DNA from: Neckera pumila | Taxonomy: Eukaryota > Streptophyta > Bryopsida > Hypnales > Neckeraceae | Reading direction: 5' to 3' | Length of the DNA stretch: 64,000 nucleotides | Assembly: GCA_963969595.1 (NCBI GenBank) | Contig: OZ018408.1 | Span: 39,246,108 to 39,310,107 of the forward strand | In this document: one piece after another, positions 46,905 to 58,227 of the stretch | How positions within the stretch are numbered: the stretch's first letter is position 1 | How the letters are laid out: each line of letters starts with the position of its first letter | Program-made: the position numbers and the translations under genes | Notes under the pieces: model-generated | What the model saw: only the letters and a program-made list of their open reading frames with translations | What the model was told of the DNA's origin: nothing | The model's database searches: none

Positions 46905-47706
46905 ATATGTTTTTGATATATACAGATATTTGATGTTATTTAGAATTTTTATTTTATGAATTGACTTTCATATGCACTAAATTTCACGACATTTGGAAAT
47001 ATGAACAAAAAATTATGGCCTAATATGTTTATTTTTTTGTAAATAGGTAGTCCGGGCAAATAAGAAAAAATTACTTTTCTAAAAGAAGAAGTTGAAATTG
47101 GTTTTCTAGAGTTGTATATACATGGAAAGCTTTGAATCATTCTATTTTGATCAATGAGTCAAAATTTATGAGGATTTTTTGTTTGCGGGCAGATGTGGAT
47201 TCTCTACTCTAAAATTAACTTTGAAATCTTTTATCTTACTCATTTTTCAATATATTTTGGAAAAATTTTCCAAAATATAATTATAAATTATAATTTGGAC
47301 AATTTTTCCAAAAGTTATTGGCCTCCAAAGTTTGCAGCTAGTCACCGCAGATTCGTCCGATTCGTCCGTGAACAGCAAAATTCTGTCCGATATGACAACC
47401 GTGATCCATTGGGATTGGCATTTTGGAATTCCAAAACTAAATTATTATTAGTATTTTCAATCATTCTCTACTATTGTCTACTTACTATTTTTTTCCTATA
47501 TGGTGTACAATTCCAAATTTTTAAGAAAAATTTTAAGCATGTGGCCAACTTGTCAGAAAAAAGGAATCCACAGAAGCACGACCATTTTGGACATTTTTTC
47601 ATACAAAAGTGAGCTTGTGAAGTGAGCTGCCCTATTTTATGTAAGGCCAAAAAAATGATTTCAGTGAATTTGAATACTTATATCTTGTAATCCATGTGGT
47701 GAAGCC
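46905..47706. mobile_element. TTAA-family fragment lacking both termini
   Basis: Homologous to the interior of the 6100-7033 type: 'agctttgaatcattctattt', 'tcatgaggattt..', 'ctactctaaaattaactttg', 'tcctatatggtgtacaattc', 'gaccattttggacattttt'. A block of about 70 bp at 47335-47405 ('cgtccgattcgtccgtgaac') has no counterpart in the other copies and is probably inserted. Confidence 0.55.
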
Positions 47707-48360
47707 ACTTAAGCTCTTTATCAACGCCCATCAATGGTTGAAAATAAATTATTTCATGATTATCCTTTAAAAGATAGGCTGGAGCACATTTGGGACATAA
47801 AATGTCAAAATTGAACGCTTATTAGGGCATTGAAAAAAAAATGAAAAAATGCCCACAAAATTTGATTGTGTGAATTGAAAGAATATAAGATATTTGAAGT
47901 TAGAAGAAATAGGGTCAATAGACTTTAAATCCTCCTAGAGTGAGATTTTTGCACTACATATGGGATATTTTTTGATAAGTGCATCCTATGTAATATTAGT
48001 TATACGCTTACCGAATTTCAAAGGTAAAAGAAGAATTTGCTCATATTGTCGAAGTTGCCAGCCTTGTGTAGGAAACTTAGGGTTGTTATTTTTTTTATCT
48101 AGGCATCCAATTGGAAAAAAAATTGCATTCTTGACAATGCGGTACATGCCTACACTTTGTATCAAAATTTCAGAAAGATCTGTTCAAAATTGAGTTTGTA
48201 TAAATCTACCCAAAGTTTAATTGGTTGTTTGACAATGAATTGGTCTTTTCAAGGGAAACATAAGAGCATTTATTGTATTCACAATTCCTTTGTAGTTTTG
48301 ATTGAGCTCCAAGGTTATTATGTCATATCACATGCAGATGGATTCCATCAAATATTGACC
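47707..48360. other. AT-rich intergenic DNA, nothing recognised
   Basis: No gene. Short open frames near 47960-48193 lack any recognised domain. Confidence 0.45.
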
Positions 48361-49075
48361 TTAACCCCTAAGTGCCCAAGCCTTTCCAAGTGTGTTTTAT
48401 CTATGAAAAACAACATGGAGTTATAGCTATTCCTAATAAAGTAAGTTAGATTTTTTCTTAAATTTAATCATATAGATGTTCAAAAAGCTTGTTTGTTTGT
48501 ATGCATATCAATTTTGAGTTCAAAATTGCATAGGAGTTGTGAGATTATAGCAAGAAAAATATATTTAACTTATTTTTGGTATATTATCCTCCCCACAATG
48601 TTTCAGAAATTTGCATATAAAGTTTTTTGAGATTGAAGGTCACATGAACAACTACAAATAGTGTTAGCACACTAAAATGCACTTTCAAAAAAACAAATTT
48701 CTCATGAAATGCTATCAAGTTCATTACGCAATCCACTTGCATTTTTTATAAGTAGAAATTACAAATAACTCCAAGTCACACTTGCATGTTTAAACTTTCA
48801 ACAGTGAAGATCATGAAACACTTCATTCTTTCCATTGGGACCATTTTCCAAGCAAATGGATAAGTACAAATTCTTAAATTTCAAATCAAGTAAAATTGTT
48901 ACGCTTATCAATTTCACTTGACATTTTCTAATGAAAATTAAAAGCTTTCAACAATTATCCTTCAAAACTGTCTATTAAAATTTTAAATTGGTCAAAGGAA
49001 TTTTACTACCTACACCAAAATGAGCCTAAAATATTGGATTGACCATATAGGGTCGATTGGGTAGTTAAGGATTAA
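48361..49075. mobile_element. Diverged TTAA-flanked element, 715 bp
   Basis: TTAA at 48361-48364 with CCCCTAAGTGCCCAAG; at the right, the reverse complement reads TTAATCCTTAACTACCCAA (TTAA at 49072-49075). The termini agree at most positions, but the interior differs from the other subfamilies. Probably a separate, older lineage. Confidence 0.5.
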
Positions 49076-49530
49076 ACCCGATATACGTGGAGTGTGGTCA
49101 AAAAATTAAGGAGAAAATTGAAAAACAACAAAATTTTTGTCCAATTTAAAACCACTGCACTAATCTACAAATGTAGCTTTGGATAGATGAATTAATAATA
49201 ATATTGCATTAATAATAATATTTGGGGTCAACCACATTACTTGATTCACAAATGCTATAAATTTATACTCTGGATGAAAATCTTTACCAACTAAGCTTAT
49301 CACGATCTCCCCCTTTGAATAGTACAAATATCCTATGATGTTGGTGAAAATCTTCATTTAAATTAAAAACCTACGATAGGTATTCCAAAATTGCGCTATG
49401 CTTTAAATTGCACCCTAAAATAAGCCCCAAATGGTATAAGCACCTATTGAAAATTGTCAATGAGTGAGATATGGCGGCTTTTGATTACCATAGTGTTATT
49501 ATAGTTGAATACCATTAGAAGGGATTCGGG
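49076..49530. other. AT-rich intergenic DNA
   Basis: No gene or clear element. A short direct repeat 'ttaataataatatt' occurs near 49190-49222. Confidence 0.45.
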
Positions 49531-49539
49531 GATCATGGA

Positions 49540-49800
49540 GGGCTCTGAATTCCTTTGTGTTCTGCAGCGTTTCCAAACTGTGGAAACGCAGTTGCAGCAG
49601 CTGGCTGACGTGGCACAACGACTGCCACGTTATTTTTTGTTATTTTTTAAAAAAAATGCTTAAAATGATATTATGGTAAAACAAAATTATTTTTTTTATC
49701 TTAAAAAAACAAAACTTTGACACGCCCGTACCAACGTTCACTGAATCTAGCTAGATTGGAGAACAAGCCTGACACGGCCCTCCAAGGACCCCAAACTCCA
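49540..49800. repeat. GACGTGGCA repeat, copy at 49.6 kb
   Basis: Contains 'gcagcagctggctgacgtgg' then 'cacaacgactgccacgt', a weaker form of the hairpin at 29899-29929. Inner inverted pair 'gcgtttccaaac' / 'tgtggaaacgc' (about 49568-49590). The right part ('gattggagaacaagcctgac') parallels 39.55 kb. Confidence 0.55.
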
Positions 49801-49859
49801 TCTAATGCAAAGGCTTTAGCACTCATATAACAAAAAAAGATTTAAGTCTCTGACAACTC

Positions 49860-50759
49860 TTAACCCCTAAAGGCCCAAGGCCTTTTTTTTGCCAAAAAAC
49901 ACTCAAAACTGCCATTTCTATAGCAAAGAGTAAAAAAATTTGAAAATTGTTTTTTTGTATATGTAACTGTAGGATCTTACACCTAACTAGTATGAGAATG
50001 TGTGGAAAAAATTTCAGAATTTTTGACCATATAGATTGCAAGATATCTGTGTTTAAAGTGAAAAAAACAAGTTTTTCAACACATTGTGCGACTAGATTTG
50101 ATGACTTTGAACATTTTTAACTTAAATTCTTTGCACTACAGAGTTTTGAGCTTTAAATCTTTATAGTAGGAAATTGAGTTGAGAATCTAGGTGAAAAAAA
50201 AATCTAAAAAAACTTAATTTTCATTACTAAATAAAATTGTTAAGTAGAAGTAGGTACAAGATAGAAGGAAAATCTAATATTAATATCCTTTATATGGAGT
50301 TAAAAAGCACTAATCCCAATGGTGAGATTGTTCTAGCAAAATAAAATAAAATTGTGGAACTTTTTTATTTGAAAAATTGTTAAAATTGTATTCAGAAATG
50401 AATCCTACAAGTTATTTTTTTAGGAAGATGCTCTAAGTGTTCGAAAAACAAGATTGTCCATAACTTTCTCATAAAAAATCCAAATGAAACGAATCAAAGC
50501 TTCCCAGATAGACAAAATTAAAAAAAAATATAATAATAATAATAATTTTGTTGCCCTCCATCCCCTGTTTTGAGCATATTTGGGCATAATTTTTTTTCCC
50601 GGGCATAATTTTTTGATTGTAATATATATTCCTACAAAGCTTAGCAGTTTTTCTATCTTCCAAACAAATTTTGGAAAATCACAACAAAATTTCAGCCATA
50701 GGTACTTGCCCAAAATCCCATTTGTCCCCTCGAAGGGACAATGGGCCTTTAGGGGTTAA
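49860..50759. mobile_element. Complete TTAA-family element (reverse orientation)
   Basis: TTAA at 49860-49863 and 50756-50759, ends CCCCTAAAGGCCC and GGGCCTTTAGGGG (perfect 13-bp inverted repeat). The subterminal palindrome GTCCCctcgaaGGGAC lies at the right end. Same subfamily as 9534, 36306, 45546 and 52304. Non-coding. Confidence 0.88.
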
Positions 50760-50992
50760 TGTAAACTACGTTTTGAGTTGCTTGTTGAGTTTTTTTATTA
50801 ATGGCACGATTATAGTTCCATGTCTTTCAATTCTAGCACCTTGGGAGGGGGAGCTTTTGAATATGGCTGCTCCTTTTGAAGGTTGTCTATGAACAATTTT
50901 AATCATTCTACTTTCAAAACTTTTGGTACCCCTACAGTGGTCTTATATTTGCCAGAATCAGAAAATTGATTGTAATGCATATCTTCTTTCTC

Positions 50993-51525
50993 TACACTAA
51001 GTAGTACAATTGGGTTGCCTTGACAATTAGGTTGCCTTACCGCAAAGAAGTTACTTCATGTAATCTCATGACCAGGGCTTTTTTTTTGGCTTTTTGGTGC
51101 CAGATTGCACCAGAAAAAATAATCTAGCTAAAAAATGGTAAAAAAAATGGCAAAAATCTTGGATGAAATCACCAGAAAAAATTCAAAGTAAAAAAAAACT
51201 AGATCAAATTGCCAAATTGTAAATTATAGACATGTGATATGTATGTTTTCTATCTAATATAGATGAATGTTGAAATTTGAAGCACCACTGCAAAATTTTA
51301 TATCGCCACTATGGCACTTCTTAAAAAATGAAAAAAAAAATCCATGCTCATGACTCATGGCTTGTCGAGATGGAGGCACAAGCCATTCTCTAATCCCAAG
51401 TCATGAATTAGTGTACCAACCTGTTTCCCCACATCCATGCATCCTTCTATAGTAACTTGGATATTGATATAGTGTAGAATGTCAAGATATTAATCTGGGG
51501 CAATCTAATTGCACTATTCAGTATA
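50993..51525. mobile_element. TA-flanked element with CACTRAATAG/GGTTGCC ends, host of a hAT-like insertion
   Basis: TA (50993-50994), CACTAAGTAGTACAATTGGG, TTGCC at the left; the reverse complement of the right end reads TA, TACTGAATAGTGCAATTAGA, TTGCC (TA at 51524-51525). A diverged relative is at 7551-7806. Removing the insertion at 51073-51346 restores alignment with that relative. Confidence 0.75.
51073..51346. mobile_element. 274-bp hAT-like non-autonomous element with 8-bp target duplication
   Basis: The octamer CTCATGAC occurs at 51065-51072 and again at 51347-51354, exactly bracketing the element. Ends are CAGGGCTTTTTTTTT and, reversed, CATGGATTTTTTTTTT. An 8-bp duplication and CAGGG-like ends are hallmarks of the hAT superfamily. 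The related sequence near 7710-7745 lacks the insert and has one copy of the octamer region ('gtcatgag' on that strand). No coding capacity. Confidence 0.82.
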
Positions 51526-52303
51526 CACATCTCTTTGTTGTCTTATTTTTATTATTAACTATTTAGCCTTCAAATTACCCACAGCCCAATTTGTGCCCGT
51601 TTAGGGTGTACCCACCTTATAGCTTTTCCAAATCAATTAGCGTGGTTTCACTAAACCAATTATCATTATTAATGTAGCTTTCCAATTGGTGTTCTTTTTC
51701 TTGTCTGTACTTGATTGATTTTTTCTTACACCACTTTCTGGTCCCCTTAAAGCCTGCTTGGCTTTAATTTTCCAGTGCTCCACAGACCTGGGCTGGCTTG
51801 AATCCTGACAGTATTGTCCGGTGAGTCGGTGTCAACCATCCATTGGATCTTTCAGGTAGACTTGGACACTCGTAGTTTTCTTTTCCTTTTTCTTTTTTGA
51901 AACAAATGAAAACAAGTTTCATTGCAACACTCGTAGTAGTTTTCAATGGGCGGTCACATTCTCATCCATTCACTTATTGAGCTGGAATTGAGAAGGATGT
52001 AAGGTGGGTACACCCAAAATCACCACTTCTTGCTACTGTGCCTGGTTAATATTATTATTTTGCTCACATTTTCATTCATTTTCTTGTTGGCAAGCATAAA
52101 GACGTTCCAACGCACCAAAGAATGTGTCATTTGAAAATCGCATGCAAAAGTTATAAAGGATCAAAGTTTTTTTTTATAGAGGATCTAAAATTGTTTCTTT
52201 CACATAAGGTACATATTGATTTTGGAAATGTATTGAGAGTGATGATGGAAGTTTTGGATTAGTGGAACATTTGGGAGTGTCCACCTGAAAGAGTCATCTT
52301 CAA
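51526..52303. other. Intergenic DNA, no recognised gene
   Basis: No gene. The sentence-like repeat 'gggtgtaccaccttat' type motif occurs inverted ('gggtgtacccaccttat' near 51604; 'aaggtgggtacacccaa' near 52001), a 16-17 bp inverted pair spaced about 400 bp. It could mark the ends of another element. Confidence 0.4.
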
Positions 52304-53234
52304 TTAACCCCTAAAAGCCTGTTGTCCCTTCGAGGGATAAATGCGTTTTTGGGCAGGTACCTAAGGGCTGGATGTTCTCTTCATTTTTTTGAAACTTTTT
52401 TGGGAGGTAGAAAAGTTGATTAGCTTTGTGGGAATATAATTTTTTTACACAATCGGTGCCCAGGAACAAAAGTTATGACCAAATTAGCTCAAAGTAGGGG
52501 ACGGCGGGCAGCAAAAAAAAATTGCACTTTTATTTTTATTTTTTTTATTAGTATTTTTTTTCTCATAGATTATATTTTTTTCTATCTAAAAAGCTTTGAT
52601 TCATTTCATTTCAATTTGTTATGAGAAAGTTATGGACATTCTTGTTTTTTGGGCAATTAGAGCATCTTTTTGAAAAGAATAACTTATAGGATTCATTTCT
52701 GAATGCAATTTTCCAAATTTTTCAAATTTTTTTTTCCATGGTTTAGTTTACTTGCTAGAACAATCTCACCATTGGGATTAGTAAATTTTAATTCCATCTA
52801 AAATATATGAATATTTTAGATTTTTCTTCTATCTCGTACCTACTTCTACTTAATAATTTTTTTAATAATGAAAATTAAGTTTTTTTGATTTTTTTTTTGG
52901 AGGGTAGATTATCAACTCAATTCTCCAATATAAACACCTAAAGTTCAAAACTCTGTAGTGTAAAAGTTTTAAGTTAAAAATGTTCAAAGTCAAAAAATCC
53001 AGTTCCACAATGTGCTGAAAAATTTGTTTTTTCACTTTAAACATTGATATCTTGCAATCTGTGCGGTCAATAATTCTGAAATTTTTTCCACACATTCTCA
53101 TACTGGTTAAGTGTAAGATCCTATGCTTAGATGTGCAGAAAAAAGTTTTTAATTTTTTTTCACTCTTTGCTAAAAAAAATGGCAGTTTTGGGTGTTTTTT
53201 GGCCAAAAAAAGGCCTTGGGCCTTTAGGGGTTAA
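52304..53234. mobile_element. Complete TTAA-family element, main subfamily
   Basis: TTAA at 52304-52307 and 53231-53234, ends CCCCTAAAAGCCT and GGGCCTTTAGGGG. The subterminal palindrome is GTCCCttcgaGGGA. Close to the copy at 36306-37236 throughout. Non-coding. Confidence 0.87.
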
Positions 53235-54377
53235 ATCTCACTATTCTTAATTTTTGAAGGATAGGGCACATGGATGATAAGGCAAACATCATCTTTAACT
53301 TTGCAAGGACAAGACCTATCATTGAAGTACTTTTGACCTTTTAGAATTAAGATTGATTTAACTATACTTCTGGTATTTGAAATTGAATATTTTATTCATT
53401 TATTTGAGAACATATGTTGTACACTGACAAACAAAACCAAGTTAAGATTTGAAACTTTTTCATTCAAACAACCGTACCATTAGCATCAATGGGCAAATTC
53501 TTAAAGTTGATATACAAAAGTTGTAGTGTACAACATATAACACATTACTACTCAGTGGAGGTTTCAAGAAAAAATTAGTTGTCACGTGAAAGAAAATGAA
53601 TTTCAAAGTTTGCCATGTTGAAACTGGATTTTGTACACTATAATTTAGAACTACTTTATATTTTGTCATTTCTTTTGTAAAACTCCAAAAAACTTTTTTT
53701 GTGCCTTAGCATGTTGGTATACATCATTTCAAATTGTTGTACACAAAAAATTGAAAGAATTTGCCATTTTGTAAAATTTAAAATATCAAAAATTTGACAA
53801 GCATGCAAATGACGTTGGTTCTCACAGTATTTGAATTTTTTTTTTGAATTGAGAGCATGGGATTGCATTAGCTATTGTAGAGAGAATATAGGTTGCAACA
53901 TGAACCTTTATTATATCTTAATCCTTGCATTTGAGTGAGTGTATGTGAATATGGAAAATATCTAGTGATTTTGCAAGAAATTGACACCATTGTATTTCTT
54001 TTTATAGCAAAAGGTGCGAATAAATTGGTAAAAAAACAAAAACAGTCTAATTAACTTGAAATTTCTTGCAATGTTTCCAAAGGTCATGCTAGTTCATAAA
54101 TTTTTGGTCAAAAACAAAAGTCATGTGGTTTTGAATATTGTAGTTAATATGAAAATAAAATTATATCAGTTATCATATATGTTAAAAATAAACCTTCAGT
54201 TTCTTTATATTGAAGGTTAGAATAAGAAACATTGCTTTTATAATATAAATGTTAAAACATTTTAAAAGAAAAAAATACAGATGAATATTGTGTAGTATAA
54301 TTTGATTTCTACCTCATGAAAATTGTAATTGCCATAATTTGTTGAATTTAAATTTTTTAAATAATTTTAAAATGTAC
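53235..54377. other. AT-rich intergenic DNA, nothing recognised
   Basis: No gene. Short frames only. Confidence 0.5.
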
Positions 54378-54822
54378 TAAGGTAAACGAGCCCATTGTGG
54401 TCAAAATTAGGAGTCTACCCTCATGTTGTTGCTGAAAATTTTCAAATGTTTTCCCACACGAAGACAAGTGTGAGAGAAAGTGAGGATATTTGAAATTACA
54501 TTTTTTGGACCAAGTATGAATTAGTTCTGAATTTCTGAAGTGATCTGTCCAAAAGAGTCAGTAGACTACCCCATAACCAACAAAAAGTGTATCCAATATG
54601 CTCTTCTTAATCACCTAAAGTGGTCACAATAATTTCTAATGTAGAAGGTCATAAAAAGTCACTTCCTACAATGATTTACACTGAAAAAGCAGGTGTTTCT
54701 AATGAGGTCACTAATCACTCCATTGGTGTCAGGTTAGACATTGATTGTGGCCAAAAAAACTGTCATGGGGTCATTAGGTGTCCACTATGGGTCATCTGAC
54801 CACAATGGGCTCGTCTACCTTA
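54378..54822. mobile_element. 445-bp TA-flanked element with 24-bp inverted ends
   Basis: TA (54378-54379) and AGGTAAACGAGCCCATTGTG then GTCA at the left. The right end, reversed, is TA, AGGTAGACGAGCCCATTGTG, GTCA (TA at 54821-54822). There is one mismatch in 24 bp. No second copy in the window and no coding sequence. TA duplication points to the Tc1/mariner group, but the ends are not Stowaway-like. Confidence 0.75.
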
Positions 54823-55023
54823 CCTCCATTTGGAAGAACATATTAATATTCAATAGCCTTCACACAAGTTGCCTTTTTCCCTCTTGAGTCCTCATCACAA
54901 ACTTCATTCAAGGTAAAAACTAGGAAGAAAAGCCAAATGAGAGAACTGAATCAATAAATTACAAACTAAGTTAGTATAGAAGTCAGACCTAAATCAACAT
55001 TAACAACAAATGAGGGGCATTAC

Positions 55024-55950
55024 TTAACCCCTAAAGGCCCAGAGTCCCCTCGGGGACACTTGGGATTTTAGGCAGGCTCGTGTGACCTGAAATTTTGGCC
55101 TGATTTTTTTTTAAATTTTTTGAAGATAGGGAATCACATTAGCTTTCTAAAAATATAGTTATTTTTTCAATCGGTGCCCGGGAGCAAAAGTTATGCCACC
55201 CGAAGTCAAAAAAGCAACTCGCCGGACAGGAAAGAAAAACTGTAAATTTTTTATTTTTATTTTTTATTACTCCTTCTCAAAGATCATGTTTTTTTTCTAT
55301 ATTTGAAGCTTTGATTCATTCTATTTGGACTCAGAATGAGAAAGTTATAGACAATCTTGTTTTTTCGGGCAATCTAGCATCTTCTTCAAAAAACAACTTA
55401 TAGAATTCATTTTTTAATGCAGCTTTCAATTTTTTTCAATTTCATTTTTTTGAAAAGTTTAAGTTTGTTTGCAAGAACAATCCCACCATTGGGATTATGG
55501 TGTTTTAATTCCACCTAAGAGCTATTAAAGATTTAGTATTTCATTCAATTTGGACCTATTTCTACTTAACAATTTTTTTATATGTGAAAATCAAGTTTTG
55601 ACATTCTGAAATTTTCTTCCCTAACTCTCTACTCAAATGTTCAAGACAAAGAAATTTAACCCAATGGTATGTAGTGCAAAAAAAATCTACAAATGGCCAT
55701 CAAAGTCATCTGAAGTTGTAGGCAACAGTTCAAAAAAACTTCTTTTTCCAACTTCAAATGCTTATATCTTCCAATCCATACGGTCAAACTTCATGAAAAT
55801 TTTAACACATGATCTAAGACAAATGAAGTACAAGATCCTATAGTTAGATTCTAAAAAGAAAGTAATTTCGGTTTCTTGAATGATCGCAGCAGAAATGGCA
55901 GTTTTCAGTGATTTCGGAGCCAGAAAATGCCTTCGGTATTTAGGGGTTAA
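55024..55950. mobile_element. Complete TTAA-family element, subfamily with GTGACCTGAAATTTTGG
   Basis: TTAA at 55024-55027 and 55947-55950, ends CCCCTAAAGGCCC and ATTTAGGGG. The subterminal palindrome is GTCCCctcgGGGAC. The interior has 'caatcggtgcccgggagc', 'cgaagtcaaaaaagcaactc' and 'gtgatttcggagccagaaaa'. Closest relative is 58228-59133. Confidence 0.85.
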
Positions 55951-57500
55951 AATGACTTTTTGTCATTTTTGGGGGATCGAAGCTTGCATGGGAGCCTAGC
56001 CATAGCAAAATTAATTTGGCCAGCTTTATGGTGGTTAACCACATGATGGGACTCCTCTCAGCTATTTTTATCCTGTCAGACTGTCAATCTAGTTAGTCGT
56101 CCAAGCTAGGTTGGGCAATTAACTATTGGATCATGTCATAAACTTACAATATCTGAAGTAATGGCCAAGTGTTTTAGTTTACCACTCCCTAATGTGACCC
56201 AGTTGTTCATTTCTCATTCTCTGATGCGTGGTAACAAGTGGCTTATTAGCTACTCCCTAATGGTATGGAATATTCCACACCTTTTCATCTTGGAAATGGA
56301 ATAATGTGTAATATTCCACATCATTTTGTCCAAGTGAAGGTAGCCATTACTGCTACTACTAAATGTTATGTAGTGCATTCATGCTCATAACAATCATTGC
56401 TGAGAGTGGATATATTATTTCCAAACAGAAGGAGTAATATAATTTTTTTTGCCACCTTAAAATGCTGCCTCAAGATAGAAAATAGTCACCTTGGAGTTAT
56501 CATTTGTAGCAACATCTCACATATTATACTCATGATAGGTCAGTTTCAACGTTTGTGCCCCGAAATGGTTTAATTTTGGAATTCAAATTGTACAAACGTT
56601 GTTTTTAAGTTTTTAAATTATTAGAAAACTAACAATTCTAGAATTTGACATCTCATATAGAAATCAAAACCTTCAAATAAAATTTTCATTGTTTTTTCAA
56701 ATATTGATCAACAAATTTAACAGACTTTGGACATGCTTCAAATTTGGCTTAATTATAAACCGAACTGACCCAGAATCTTAGAATCTAAGAATTGAGTGAC
56801 TTATCCTAGATTTGAGTTGTGGACTGATTGGGTTGCTGAACCCTTTACCGAATCTGACTAAGAAAAAGCTAGTGCAGTGCCTGCCAGCTGCGCAAGCCTT
56901 GAGGCTCCGCCACGTGTCCATCTCTGCACAACTGATGCTCACTGGGGGTCGGTTCACTCGGTGGCGGTTCTCACACTGACTTGGGGGAGATATTTGTCCT
57001 CCGTACTAATCAAATATTAATCAAAGTGAAATGTGAGGTTTGTACGGAAATTGCGTCCCAATGTACACCCTTTTTTAATTCTACAACTCAAATTTAGGAA
57101 AGGTTAGTGAATCATACTTGACTTATGAGATTTGTGCCATATGAATAAAAGAAGAATGATAAATCTTGATTTGGGTTCTAAAACGAAATGAAGAAGTGAT
57201 ATCAGCTTTGGTATGCAATAAAATAGTAGGGATGTGGGGTCGCAATTAGGTCTACTTACATTGTTCCAACTTTGCTTTGCACCTTTGCACTATATGTGAA
57301 GAAAAATAATTTAAAAGGATTTGAATGAAGGTTACACAAAATTATAGTTTCTGTTAGTTGTTATATTTTTTGAAAGAAGACTTCAGGAGGGTTCTAGAGA
57401 GTAGTTAATCCCTAAGGATTTGCGGATCGAAAAAATGAATGCATCTTGGTCAAACTTGATTGTAGTTTTCAAAGTATCACATTAGGAAAAATTTTAGCCT
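55951..57500. other. Intergenic DNA, no recognised gene
   Basis: No gene. The segment 56230-56400 ('gtatggaatattccacacc' and 'ctaaatgttatgtagtgc') resembles the foldback element at 59.44-59.60 kb. A short GC-rich patch at about 56880-57000 has no coding signature. Confidence 0.4.
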
Positions 57501-57760
57501 TTTGGAAGGTTGCAAATTTGGACACCCCTCGGTGCAATTAAAGAGGAAATGAAATTATTATTTATTTATTTTTAATTTTAATTTAGCATTTGATGTGCCA
57601 CATCAACAAAATGTCAAATTTTACTATTTCTAAATTATTTTTTTATTTTTTAAGTTATTTTTAAAAAAAAAGTTTAAATATATATATATTTTTTGTACTT
57701 GCATTGCGGAGGGCCGAAAAATGAAAGCTTAACGGCCTTCCCAAGGGTTCAAATTTTTCT
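57500..57760. repeat. Diverged GACGTGGCA-type repeat, copy at 57.6 kb
   Basis: 'gatgtgccacatcaac' lies in AT-rich DNA flanked by 'cggtgcaattaaagagg' and 'cttgcattgcggagggcc'. It parallels the organisation at 29.83-29.96 kb. Also contains a short (AT)n tract near 57678. Confidence 0.45.
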
Positions 57761-58227
57761 TACAACTAGAAATTCAATGTATTAAACAATCCAAATACCA
57801 CCAAATTTGTATGTATTTCATTATTTTGTATTTTCTTCTTTAAAAATGATTTTCAAGTTTGCTTTACAACTGATTATTGTTTTTCCTTTTGAACTTCATT
57901 TTTGATCAAATCTCAAATACACATTTTTTTTACTGTTGTATGTGTCAATTCATGCACCTTGTATCTCATAATACACAAAAGACACTCATGTTGCAATCCA
58001 AATTGGACTTTTAAAACCTTTACTCCCTTAGTTAGCACTCTTACGTTCAAAATCTGGACAATGAATAGAAAGGTTCCAAAGTCTTTTTTGCCTACAGAAC
58101 TTTTCATTCCTCAAAACTGATGCTTCATGTATAATGAATTTAATGGAATTGAGGTAAGTAATATTATATTTATAGAGATATAAGCGCAAATATAAGAAAA
58201 TTCAAGAAAGGATTCACGTGTAAGGGA
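57761..58227. other. AT-rich intergenic DNA
   Basis: No gene. A plus and a minus frame overlap at 57902-58120, which suggests chance open reading. Confidence 0.45.
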
